This document shows positions 28,076-35,531 of a stretch of 64,000 nucleotides of DNA, piece after piece. Each line of letters starts with the position of its first letter. Within the stretch, counting starts at the first letter, position 1. The DNA is taken from contig CAMDOM010000002.1 of the NCBI GenBank assembly GCA_945903645.1, forward strand, positions 62,001 through 126,000, read 5' to 3'. This DNA comes from Chryseobacterium gleum (lineage in GTDB: Bacteria > Bacteroidota > Bacteroidia > UBA10329). The translations under genes were made by a program, and so were the position numbers. The notes beneath the pieces were generated by a model that saw only the letters and a program-made list of their open reading frames with translations, made no database searches and was not told where the DNA came from.

Positions 28076-28482
28076 TATATCCCGCTAAAGTGCTCGTGGC
28101 ATGGGCTGAAGCCATTGGCGGCAATGCTGCCATTCGCGATTGGCTGCTGCGCAATGGCTACAAGGAATTGGGCTTGTTTGTGTATGCCTTGTATCTGCAA
28201 GACGATTCGCGCGATTGGTTGATGAAAAACGGATTCCCTCATTTGATGGCAACTATTCGCGGGGCCGAAGGAGATGGAAAGGCTATAAATTGGTTAAATA
28301 CTCACGGATATCAACCTTTAGCAAAGGTTGCGATGGTGGGCGATGGCGATGAAGATGCCTTGCAATGGTTAAAACAGAACGCTCATGGCGAATTAGCCAT
28401 TGTAGCGCTGCGGATACGCTCGGTAAAAGACCGCATTGAGCTGGACAATCAGGACCATCACAAGTTCAATCCGAACAGTTAG
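28072..28482 (+). CDS. 25-residue-period Trp repeat protein coupled to the methyltransferase
   Basis: 136 residues built from four repeats of exactly 25 residues, seen as Trp at 24, 49, 74 and 99. The units are AAIRDWLLRNGYKELGLFVY, SRDWLMKNGFPHLMATI, AINWLNTHGYQPLAKVAM and ALQWLKQNAHGELAIVAL. The consensus is (A/S)xxWLxxNGYxxLxxxA followed by an acidic turn (QDD, GDGK, GDGDED). This suggests stacked two-helix hairpins, as in HEAT/TPR-like solenoids. No family is recognised. Its ATG overlaps the methyltransferase stop (ATGA), so expression is coupled and a partnership is likely: regulatory subunit, specificity helper or restriction remnant. No nuclease motif is seen. Confidence 0.75.
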   Translation: MIYPAKVLVAWAEAIGGNAAIRDWLLRNGYKELGLFVYALYLQDDSRDWLMKNGFPHLMATIRGAEGDGKAINWLNTHGYQPLAKVAMVGDGDEDALQWLKQNAHGELAIVALRIRSVKDRIELDNQDHHKFNPNS

Positions 28483-28511
28483 TATTTCGTTCTGGAAAAA
28501 TCATCTGGTGA

Positions 28512-28527
28512 TGTGACCGAAATCACA
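28512..28527. promoter_or_regulatory. Crp/Fnr-type operator upstream of the DUF2892 gene
   Basis: TGTGACCGAAATCACA has perfect TGTGA and TCACA arms with a 6-bp spacer, the classic Crp/Fnr-family half-site arrangement. Its centre lies about 35.5 bp upstream of the last base of a CACCTTTG -7-like box (28548-28555), placing it near -42 and suggesting activation. A similar site sits at 29272-29287. Confidence 0.65.
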
Positions 28528-28600
28528 ACATTAATTTTTAGTATTTGCACCTTTGTCACGTTCATTTCGAACACGCTCACATTTTAATCACGAAAACAAG

Positions 28601-28807
28601 ATGAAAGAGAACATGGGTACAGTAGATAGAGCAGTACGCGCAGCACTTGCTTTGGTAATGATTGGGTTATACTTTGGCAACATCGTAACAGGCACACTTG
28701 GCATCGTATTGATGGCCGCAGCAGGTATTTTCTTATTAACCAGTCTTATCACTTTTTGCCCGCTTTACACTGTGGTGGGGTTCAATACATGCCCCGCCAA
28801 GAAGTAA
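28601..28807 (+). CDS. DUF2892 (YgaP membrane-domain-like) protein
   Basis: 68 residues from ATG 28601 (MKENMGTVDRAVRAALALVMIGLYFG). A longer in-frame start at 28553 would lie inside the putative promoter. It has two hydrophobic segments, about 13-33 and 37-58, and the family motif N(M)GTxDRxxR at the N-terminus with CPLYxxxGFNTC at the end. In E. coli YgaP this membrane domain is fused to a rhodanese; here the rhodanese is the separate, convergent next gene. A role in sulfur or redox handling at the inner membrane is inferred. Preceded by a Crp/Fnr-like site and followed by a terminator. Confidence 0.85.
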   Translation: MKENMGTVDRAVRAALALVMIGLYFGNIVTGTLGIVLMAAAGIFLLTSLITFCPLYTVVGFNTCPAKK

Positions 28808-28827
28808 TCTTTTGAATTGCATGAACG

Positions 28828-28863
28828 AAAAAGGCCGCTCCTTGATTTAGGACTGGCCTTTTT
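28828..28863. terminator. Bidirectional terminator between DUF2892 and rhodanese genes
   Basis: AAAAAGGCC (28828-28836) pairs with GGCCTTTTT (28855-28863), with further pairing CCT/AGG inside. T-rich on both strands and located between the two convergent stops. Confidence 0.88.
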
Positions 28864-28884
28864 ATTTACCACATTTGGTGGCAA

Positions 28885-29199
28885 TTATTTCGCCATCATA
28901 GCCTCAAGGCTGTCCCAACCTCCGCCATTCATCACGTCAATTCCCGCAGATTTCAATTGGTCAGCTGCCATACCGCTGCGCGCACCCGAACGACAGCAGG
29001 TAATGATTGGCTTATTCTTCCGCTTCAAATCATTTACCTTGCCTAGGAGCAGGTTAAGTGGAATGTTTACCGAATTGGTAATGTGCCCCGAACGGTACTC
29101 GTCTGGTGTGCGCACGTCAATAATCATGGCTCCTTTTGCGAGCATCTCTTTCACTGCGTCTTGTTTACCTACTCCTCCAAACATTGAAAATAGTCCCAT
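28885..29199 (-). CDS. Single-domain rhodanese
   Basis: 104 residues from ATG 29199 (MGLFSMFGGVGKQDAVKEML). The in-frame start at 29286 would add 29 non-conserved residues running over the promoter. Rhodanese features: MIIDVRTPDEYRSGHITNSVNIPLN, the active loop CCRSGARSG with Cys as persulfide carrier, and the C-terminal LKSAGIDVMNGGGWDSLE. It moves sulfane sulfur between thiols. The active loop CRSGARS is that of YgaP/GlpE-like enzymes. It pairs with the convergent DUF2892 gene; both carry Crp/Fnr-like sites at the same distance from a -7-like box. Confidence 0.92.
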   Translation of the reverse strand: MGLFSMFGGVGKQDAVKEMLAKGAMIIDVRTPDEYRSGHITNSVNIPLNLLLGKVNDLKRKNKPIITCCRSGARSGMAADQLKSAGIDVMNGGGWDSLEAMMAK

Positions 29200-29242
29200 G
29201 GTGTTTTGTTTATGGTTTATTGATTGATTTAATAGAACGGCA

Positions 29243-29287
29243 CAAATTTCCGTACCGACTATTGCTTGTATCGTAACAGATGTCACA
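29243..29287 (-). promoter_or_regulatory. Rhodanese promoter with Crp/Fnr-like operator (29272-29287)
   Basis: On the minus strand TGTGACATCTGTTACG (29287 to 29272) has one perfect TGTGAC arm and a degenerate GTTACG arm. Its centre is about 36.5 bp from the last base of a GAAATTTG box (29250-29243), nearly the same geometry as the site upstream of the DUF2892 gene. It may also influence the divergent cytochrome gene. Confidence 0.5.
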
Positions 29288-29399
29288 CAAATTCTATCCG
29301 AACAAAAGAAGTGCGCTTAGCCAATGACACACGACATTTGAAGCGGTGAAATTGCCCAACCAGCATAGTACTTTTAGCGTCTCCATTCGAGTGAAACAC

Positions 29400-31346
29400 A
29401 TGAAATCACGTTACAAAATTCTACTCCTCTGCGTCATTGCAGCATTTGCATATTTAGGGTCGGAAGCCACATACCGTTGGTCTAGTGTAAAAGCATATCA
29501 CTCCCATGGCGAGCTCAATTATTTTAGAGGTGCTGGTGTAGAACTACCTTTAGACGACAATGGATTCTTTATGGCATCGGGCAATTGCGATGGTTGCCAT
29601 GGCTACGATCCCACTGCATTTGCCAATACCGACAACGAAGGCGTAGACATTAGCCCCATTGAAAGTTGGAGAGGAACAATGATGGCAAATTCTGCCAGAG
29701 ACCCCTTTTGGAAAGCCAAAGTGAGCCACGAGATTACCGTAAACCCAACCCACCAACAGGCGTTGGAGGACAAATGTACCAGCTGCCATGCCCCTATGGG
29801 CAAATTTGCCTACGACCACTACAATGCTGGCCCTTACAGCATGGAAATTTTGGCGCAAGACCCCGTTGGTCAAGACGGGGTATCGTGCCTAGCTTGTCAC
29901 AAAATGAGCGATGAAAACATTGGAAACACCCACAGTGGCGAGGTAAACTATTCTCCTTTGGCAGTAGCTTTTGGACCGTTCGAGAAGCCTTTTGAACCGC
30001 CCATGCAAGAATTTGTAAGCATCATACCCGTTTATGGTCAACATATAAATGACGCTGGGTTATGCGCAGGATGCCATACCTTGATTACGGAAAGCGTGGA
30101 TTTGGAAGGCGCATTCACAGGAACAACCTTTGTGGAACAGGCCACCTATCACGAATGGCTCAACTCAGAATTTGCTCTGGAAGGCCCTACTTCCAAAAGC
30201 TGCCAAGGATGCCACATGCCGCGAACAAACGATGCAGTGGTGCTCTCGGCCAACTACACATTTCTTCCAGGAAGAGCGCCCTACGGAAAGCACGAATTAG
30301 TAGGCGGCAATACCTTCATGCTCAAGTTGATGAAGCAAAATATTGAGTTGCTGGGCATTCCATCCACGCCAACGCATTTCGATACTACCATAGCCCGAAC
30401 TACACGCCTTTTGCAGCAACAAACCCTCGATGTGGAACTAACCATGAGTGGCTATACCAACGACTCCGCTTTTTATGAAGTGCTGATCGAAAATAAAGCG
30501 GGCCACAAGTTCCCATCTGGCTACCCAAGCCGCAGAGCGTTTATAGAATTTGTGGTGTTCAAGGAGAATGGCGATACGCTATTCAGTTCTGGAGCGTTGC
30601 AAGACAATTATGAGGTGCAGGGACAAAACGGAACTTTCGAACCGCACTACCAAACCATCACTTCTCCCCAACAGGTGCAGATTTACGAAATGGTATTGGG
30701 CGATGTAAACAATGATGTAACTACCGTATTGGAACGCGCTTTCCAAACCATAAAAGACAACCGACTTACTCCACGCGGGTTTACAACATCTCATGTAGCC
30801 TACGACACTACTCGGATTTATGGAATGGCGCTCAACGACCCTGACTTTAACTTCGATGGATTTGAGGGTTCTGGAAGCGACAAAGTGCGCTACCATATTC
30901 CGCTAAATGGCTACAATGGCACCATCAAAGCACGAGCTAGAGTGTTCTACCAACCGGTTCCACCCAAGTGGATGAGCGAAATGTTTGCCCTAAGTACTCC
31001 CGAAATTGATGCATTTCGAACCATGTATAATACTGCCGACCAAAGCCCTGTTTTAGTAGCCACGGATTCATTGCTCGACACGCAAATCATTACTTCAATA
31101 GTAACCATGAATTCCGCAGCGGCATGGAATGTTTATCCTAACCCAACCACCGATGGCATTATCCGATTTGGAACTCAAGACAATGCACCCCAACGGATAG
31201 AAGTGTATACCGCTAGTGGCAGTTTGGTGCAAACCCTATCTGGACAGGCAAGGCAAGCGCAATTGCCATCCACAGCTGGAGTGTATCACATCCGTGCGGT
31301 GTTTGCAAACGGTAAAAGTGTGATTCGGAAGGTGGTGCGGAGATAA
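29400..31346 (+). CDS. Pentaheme c-type cytochrome with T9SS sorting tail
   Basis: 648 residues from ATG 29400 (MKSRYKILLLCVIAAFAYLG, signal peptide). Five CXXCH heme sites: residues 63-67 (CDGCH), 126-130 (CTSCH), 163-167 (CLACH), 222-226 (CAGCH) and 268-272 (CQGCH), with extra histidines suitable as distal ligands. The spacing resembles cytochrome c554-like multiheme domains. A beta-rich region of about 200 residues follows, then a type A T9SS tail (AWNVYPNPTTDGIIRFG to YHIRAVFANGKSVIRKVVRR). It is probably matured in the periplasm and then placed on the cell surface. The electron partner is unknown. Rhodanese and DUF2892 genes are next door. Confidence 0.88.
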   Translation: MKSRYKILLLCVIAAFAYLGSEATYRWSSVKAYHSHGELNYFRGAGVELPLDDNGFFMASGNCDGCHGYDPTAFANTDNEGVDISPIESWRGTMMANSARDPFWKAKVSHEITVNPTHQQALEDKCTSCHAPMGKFAYDHYNAGPYSMEILAQDPVGQDGVSCLACHKMSDENIGNTHSGEVNYSPLAVAFGPFEKPFEPPMQEFVSIIPVYGQHINDAGLCAGCHTLITESVDLEGAFTGTTFVEQATYHEWLNSEFALEGPTSKSCQGCHMPRTNDAVVLSANYTFLPGRAPYGKHELVGGNTFMLKLMKQNIELLGIPSTPTHFDTTIARTTRLLQQQTLDVELTMSGYTNDSAFYEVLIENKAGHKFPSGYPSRRAFIEFVVFKENGDTLFSSGALQDNYEVQGQNGTFEPHYQTITSPQQVQIYEMVLGDVNNDVTTVLERAFQTIKDNRLTPRGFTTSHVAYDTTRIYGMALNDPDFNFDGFEGSGSDKVRYHIPLNGYNGTIKARARVFYQPVPPKWMSEMFALSTPEIDAFRTMYNTADQSPVLVATDSLLDTQIITSIVTMNSAAAWNVYPNPTTDGIIRFGTQDNAPQRIEVYTASGSLVQTLSGQARQAQLPSTAGVYHIRAVFANGKSVIRKVVRR

Positions 31347-31428
31347 TTCGCTAGTAATACGGAACAGAGATAGCAAACCGCGGTGGATGCATACATGCTC
31401 AAACCAACCCGTTTAGCCTTCCTATTAC

Positions 31429-32034
31429 CTACAAATACTCAGCCGAAATTACCTTCAAGTTAGCATCCAATTCATAACGCTTGGGCTGGCCAGTGGGCAC
31501 TTCCACCTTTAGAATTTCTTCGGATGTCAGTTGCTCAAGGTGCATGATAAGCGCACGCAAACTATTGCCATGTGCAGCGATAATGATGTTCTTTCCCGCC
31601 TTTAGTTCGGGAGCAATCACCTTGTCGAAATAAGGAATAACGCGGGCAGCAGTGTCTTTTAGGCTTTCACCACCTGGAGGCGGCACATCGTAACTTCTTC
31701 TCCAAATGTGCACTTGCTCTTCGCCAAACTCTGCGCGCGCTTCGTCCTTGTTCATGCCTTGTATATCGCCATACATACGCTCATTTAAGGCTTGGTCTTT
31801 CACCACCTGCAAATCGGTTTGGCCTGTTACTTCAAGTATGTTGACCAACGTGTTTTGCGCACGTTTCAGATCCGAAGTATAGCCCTTATCAAACCGATAG
31901 CCTTTCAGTTTTCCGCCAGCAGCGCGTGCTTCTGCTATGCCTTTTGGAGCTAGTTCCACATCTACCCAACCCGTGAACCGATTTTGAGCGTTCCATTCAG
32001 ATTGTCCATGGCGAATGATGATGAGTGTTGACAT
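31429..32034 (-). CDS. gpmA: 2,3-bisphosphoglycerate-dependent phosphoglycerate mutase
   Basis: 201 residues, a compact dPGM. Phosphohistidine motif [29 protein letters not shown] at the N-terminus, the catalytic Glu region [41 protein letters not shown], and the second active histidine in [18 protein letters not shown]. It interconverts 3- and 2-phosphoglycerate in glycolysis. It is the last gene of the minus-strand group pepA, PDF-like, gpmA, with a 44-nt gap upstream. Confidence 0.95.
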   Translation of the reverse strand: MSTLIIIRHGQSEWNAQNRFTGWVDVELAPKGIAEARAAGGKLKGYRFDKGYTSDLKRAQNTLVNILEVTGQTDLQVVKDQALNERMYGDIQGMNKDEARAEFGEEQVHIWRRSYDVPPPGGESLKDTAARVIPYFDKVIAPELKAGKNIIIAAHGNSLRALIMHLEQLTSEEILKVEVPTGQPKRYELDANLKVISAEYL

Positions 32035-32078
32035 TATATAGAATTACGAATGATGAATTACGAATTACGAATAACAAA

Positions 32079-32594
32079 TTAACTGCCAGAACCTTTCTCG
32101 GTGATGCGTTTCAAATGGCTTTTAATGGAGCGCTGGCGGTGTAAATTTAACCTATCAATAAAGGTTTCTCCCTTCAAAAGTTCAATACCATGAAGCACCC
32201 AGCGCGCTGCACTTTCGGTGAAGATTTTGCTTTGCGGCCGCATCTTTTCATCCAAAAAAGAAACCTCCACAACCGAATGGCGCTCTATGCTTCCTTCGTA
32301 GTTGGGCACGCAAAGGTCAGACTCTAAGGCTGGAGTGAGGGGATTGATCAACGCCACTATTTCCGGGTTCACTAAAATTTGGGCCAACGACTGCCCTGTT
32401 TCATACTTATCATACTTGGTTTGAATAGACAGGACGCGCACGTTGACACCCACATGTTTTGCTGCAATGCACGGATGGCGCTGCTTTAGTTGCAGAGCTT
32501 GCATGGTTTTAAGCAAGTCGTCAATAGGTACATTTTTACCCACCGCAATGGCTTTGGTGCTATAAATAGGATCTCCAATAATGGGAACAATCAT
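32079..32594 (-). CDS. Peptide-deformylase-like protein lacking catalytic residues
   Basis: 171 residues that align along their whole length with peptide deformylase, from IVPIIGDPIYSTKA to the end FIDRLNLHRQRSIKSHLKRI. All three active-site motifs are changed. Motif 1 GxxAxQ reads CIAAKHVG (Gln to His47). Motif 2 EGCLS reads ESDLC (the metal-binding Cys is Asp93). Motif 3 HExDH reads HGIEL (catalytic Glu to Gly136, second metal His to Leu139). Only His135 remains. It should not bind metal or deformylate. The frame is intact, so it is probably a pseudoenzyme with a binding or structural role. It sits between pepA and gpmA. Confidence 0.82.
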   Translation of the reverse strand: MIVPIIGDPIYSTKAIAVGKNVPIDDLLKTMQALQLKQRHPCIAAKHVGVNVRVLSIQTKYDKYETGQSLAQILVNPEIVALINPLTPALESDLCVPNYEGSIERHSVVEVSFLDEKMRPQSKIFTESAARWVLHGIELLKGETFIDRLNLHRQRSIKSHLKRITEKGSGS

Positions 32595-32661
32595 GGACTT
32601 AAGGTCAGCAGTTGGGCGCTAGTTTACCGGAATTGAGCTCGATTCAACGCCATTAAAACAA

Positions 32662-34104
32662 TTACCCATTCGCATAATTGCGCGCAAACTGATAGAGCAA
32701 CCGCACGCCCACGCCCGTTGCACCTTTGACGCGGTAGTCGGTGTCAGACTCCATCATGCTTGGTCCAGCAATATCCAAGTGAATCCAAGGATAGTCGGTA
32801 AAATGGTGTAGGAATGTGGCGGCAGTAATGTTGCCTCCAGCCGCTCCGCCAATATTCTTAATGTCTGCCACATCGCTCTTGATAGCTTCGTGAAATTCGC
32901 GCCACATAGGGAACTCCATCAACCGCTCGTACACCTCTTCGCCACTGCGAATAAGCAGCTCTTTTTGTGGAGCCTTATCGGCACACATGGCGCTACCATG
33001 ATGTGCCGTAATGCGAGCAGCAGCACCCGTAAGCGTAGCCAAATCAATGACCAATTCGGGCTCATATTGCTTGGCATAATGCAGTGCATCACCCAAAATC
33101 AAGCGGCCTTCGGCATCGGTATTTTGCACTTCTACCGTTGCACCACTCATCATAATCAGCACATCATCGGCCACAGTGGCTTGGCCATCTATGCGATTGT
33201 CGGTAGCGGGAATAAGCCCAACCACATGCACTGGAAGGCGGTTAGTGGCAATGGCAGTAATGCTACCAACCACAGCCGCAGCGCCAGCCATATCGCATTT
33301 CATGCCCTTCATATTGCCCCCGTGTTTGATGTCGTAGCCTCCAGTGTCGTACGTTACGCCTTTGCCCACAAACACCATGGGATGGCTGTTGATGGCACCA
33401 TCCGGTTTGTATTCCAGAATGGTGAATGTTGGAGGTTCAACACTGCCTTTATTCACACCAAGAAGGCCGCCCATGCCCAATTTAATGATGTCTTTCTTGT
33501 CCAACACCTTCACCGAGAAATTAGACTTTTCGCCCAACTTGCTTATGCGTTTGCTCAGTTCCGTAGCTGTGAGCACTGCGGGTGGTTCGTTCACCAAATC
33601 GCGGGTATAGCAGGTGGCAGATACAAGGTTTGCCAATTCATCCAAATCATCCTGACCAATGGAAAGGTCAGACACATTAAGGGTTTTCAAGCTTGTTGGC
33701 TTGGCTTTATCGCCAGTTTTATAGCGCAAAAACTGATAATTGGCCAAAGCCAAACCTTCGCACACTTGCAGAATGTATTCTTTCTTGATGCCACCGCTAT
33801 TGATTAACGTGGCTTCGACAACACCATCTGTAGCTAGCAATGCCCGCACTTTAGCGCCCAAAGCGCGATAGGCTTGATTGCGATAACTGTTTTCCTCCTC
33901 CAATTTGGCTTTCACAACGATGATGGTACCCGTTTCAGTAGGCAACGTATAGACCAACTCATCTTTACCAATCTTCTCTTTCAATTTGGTAGCAATGCCT
34001 TCGGGCAATGCGATTCGCGCAATGTCGCCTTTTATAGCAATAAGGTGAATAACCACATCGCCTAGTACATTGGTGCTGGAAAATTGGATTGGAGAATACT
34101 TCAT
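32662..34104 (-). CDS. pepA: Leucyl aminopeptidase, M17 family
   Basis: 480 residues. M17 catalytic C-terminal half: FVGKGVTYDTGGYDIKHGGNMKGMKCDMAGAAAV (metal-binding Lys and Asp residues), then NTDAEGRLILGDALHYA, the family signature. An N-terminal macro-like domain covers about 1-160. It cleaves N-terminal amino acids from peptides in the cytoplasm with two metal ions. The sequence GVTYDTGG replaces the more common GITFDSGG, a conservative change. It is first of the three-gene minus-strand group with the PDF-like gene and gpmA. Confidence 0.95.
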   Translation of the reverse strand: MKYSPIQFSSTNVLGDVVIHLIAIKGDIARIALPEGIATKLKEKIGKDELVYTLPTETGTIIVVKAKLEEENSYRNQAYRALGAKVRALLATDGVVEATLINSGGIKKEYILQVCEGLALANYQFLRYKTGDKAKPTSLKTLNVSDLSIGQDDLDELANLVSATCYTRDLVNEPPAVLTATELSKRISKLGEKSNFSVKVLDKKDIIKLGMGGLLGVNKGSVEPPTFTILEYKPDGAINSHPMVFVGKGVTYDTGGYDIKHGGNMKGMKCDMAGAAAVVGSITAIATNRLPVHVVGLIPATDNRIDGQATVADDVLIMMSGATVEVQNTDAEGRLILGDALHYAKQYEPELVIDLATLTGAAARITAHHGSAMCADKAPQKELLIRSGEEVYERLMEFPMWREFHEAIKSDVADIKNIGGAAGGNITAATFLHHFTDYPWIHLDIAGPSMMESDTDYRVKGATGVGVRLLYQFARNYANG

Positions 34105-34289
34105 TTTCAGATAGTTTGGTTGTTGTTTTTAGGGCGCGCAAGGTAAGAAAGGGATATGAGTCGTGAAGTTCAAAAAACTGCGTAAAAGGGCTTAGAATTA
34201 ACTGAACCTTGGATTCTCGACTTTTCACTTCAAAAACTAGCCCACCCATTTTACATTATTCTCGTCCTTCAATTCCAATCCTTAGAGGG

Positions 34290-34297
34290 TATCTTTG
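34290..34297 (+). promoter_or_regulatory. -7 box abutting the rRNA methyltransferase start
   Basis: TATCTTTG matches TAnnTTTG exactly and ends 6 nt before the ATG at 34304, implying a very short or absent 5' leader. Confidence 0.55.
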
Positions 34298-34303
34298 CCG
34301 CCT

Positions 34304-35452
34304 ATGGAAACAATTACGTTATTAAAGGGAAAGGAAGTATCGCTACTACGCAGACACCAATGGGTGTTTAGTGGCGCAATAGGAAAAACATCAGCTAAGC
34401 CAACAAATGGTGCTGTGGTGCGGGTAGAAGCTGCCAATGGTAGGTTTCTTGGTTTAGGCCACTATCATGATGGAAGCATAGCCGTGCGCATTCTCAGTTT
34501 TGAAGATCAGCCCATTGATGCTGCCTTTTGGAATCAACGCCTAGCTGCTGCATTGCTTTTGCGCAACGCCACAAGCCTACCTTCTGCACAAACCAATTGC
34601 TTTCGCTTGGTGCATGGCGAAGGCGATGGCCTTCCGGGTTTGATTATAGATTTGTATGGAAAAGCTGCCGTTGTTCAGGCCCACACAGCGGCTATGGCCT
34701 TGGCTGCCGATAGCATTGGCTCAGCATTGCAGCAGCTGAAGGGTTTGACATTGGACACTATTTACTTGCGTGATATAGCCGGCAAGTCTGCCCGTTTTCT
34801 TATGGGTACCGCTGCCGAAAATGTGGTACTTGAGAATGGACTTAAGTTTAAAGTAAATTGGGTGGAAGGGCAAAAAACAGGCTTCTTCCTCGATCAGCGC
34901 GACAACCGAGCGCTCCTAGCCGAAGTGGCAAAGGATAGAACGGTGCTCAACACATTTTGCTACACAGGTGGATTCTCAGCCTATGCACTCAAAGCTGGAG
35001 CCACCAAGGTGGTAAGCGTGGATGTAAGTGCCAAAGCCGTTGCATTGGCAGAGGAAAATGTGGGACTGAACATAAAATCACCCAAAAACCATGAAGCAGT
35101 GTGTACCGATGCCTTCAAGTATTTGGAACATGCCGAAGGTTTCGACCTCATTATCCTAGACCCTCCCGCTTTCGCCAAAGGAATGAAGGCAAGGCATCAG
35201 GCTATTCAAGGCTACAAGCGATTGAACGAAATTGCATTTAAACAGATTGCTCCAAACGGAATTCTATTCACATTTTCGTGCTCGCAAGTTGTAAGTCCCG
35301 AATTGTTTGAGAAAACAGTTTTCTCAGCGGCCATCAATGCAGGTCGAGAAGTTCGAATTCTAAAACGACTTGGGCATCAGGCTGATCATCCTGTAAGTAT
35401 TTACCACCCAGAAGGCGAATACCTAAAAGGACTCATGCTATACGTAAGCTAG
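34304..35452 (+). CDS. rlmI: RlmI-like class I SAM-dependent rRNA methyltransferase
   Basis: 382 residues from ATG 34304 (METITLLKGKEVSLLRRHQWVFSGAIGK). An in-frame TTG nine bases upstream lies at the promoter edge. PUA domain at about 1-75, then a central domain and a Rossmann fold with FFLDQRDNRALLAEV, VLNTFCYTGGFSAYALKAGATKVVSVDVSAKAVALAEEN and the DPPAFAKG catalytic motif. The closest characterised enzyme is RlmI, which makes m5C1962 in 23S rRNA. The C-terminal catalytic segment TFSCSQVVSPELFEKTV matches the SCS motif with its cysteine. Confidence 0.9.
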   Translation: METITLLKGKEVSLLRRHQWVFSGAIGKTSAKPTNGAVVRVEAANGRFLGLGHYHDGSIAVRILSFEDQPIDAAFWNQRLAAALLLRNATSLPSAQTNCFRLVHGEGDGLPGLIIDLYGKAAVVQAHTAAMALAADSIGSALQQLKGLTLDTIYLRDIAGKSARFLMGTAAENVVLENGLKFKVNWVEGQKTGFFLDQRDNRALLAEVAKDRTVLNTFCYTGGFSAYALKAGATKVVSVDVSAKAVALAEENVGLNIKSPKNHEAVCTDAFKYLEHAEGFDLIILDPPAFAKGMKARHQAIQGYKRLNEIAFKQIAPNGILFTFSCSQVVSPELFEKTVFSAAINAGREVRILKRLGHQADHPVSIYHPEGEYLKGLMLYVS

Positions 35453-35531
35453 AAAGGCGCTAAACATAATTCGTGAGTGCAAAAGCTTTGCGACTTATAC
35501 ATGTCCACTTACGCCTTATTCCTAGAGACTG

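Noticed and set aside
26804..28482. Complete restriction-modification system
   Set aside because: The protein after the methyltransferase has a Trp repeat solenoid pattern and no PD-(D/E)XK, HNH or GIY-YIG motif, so a nuclease cannot be claimed.
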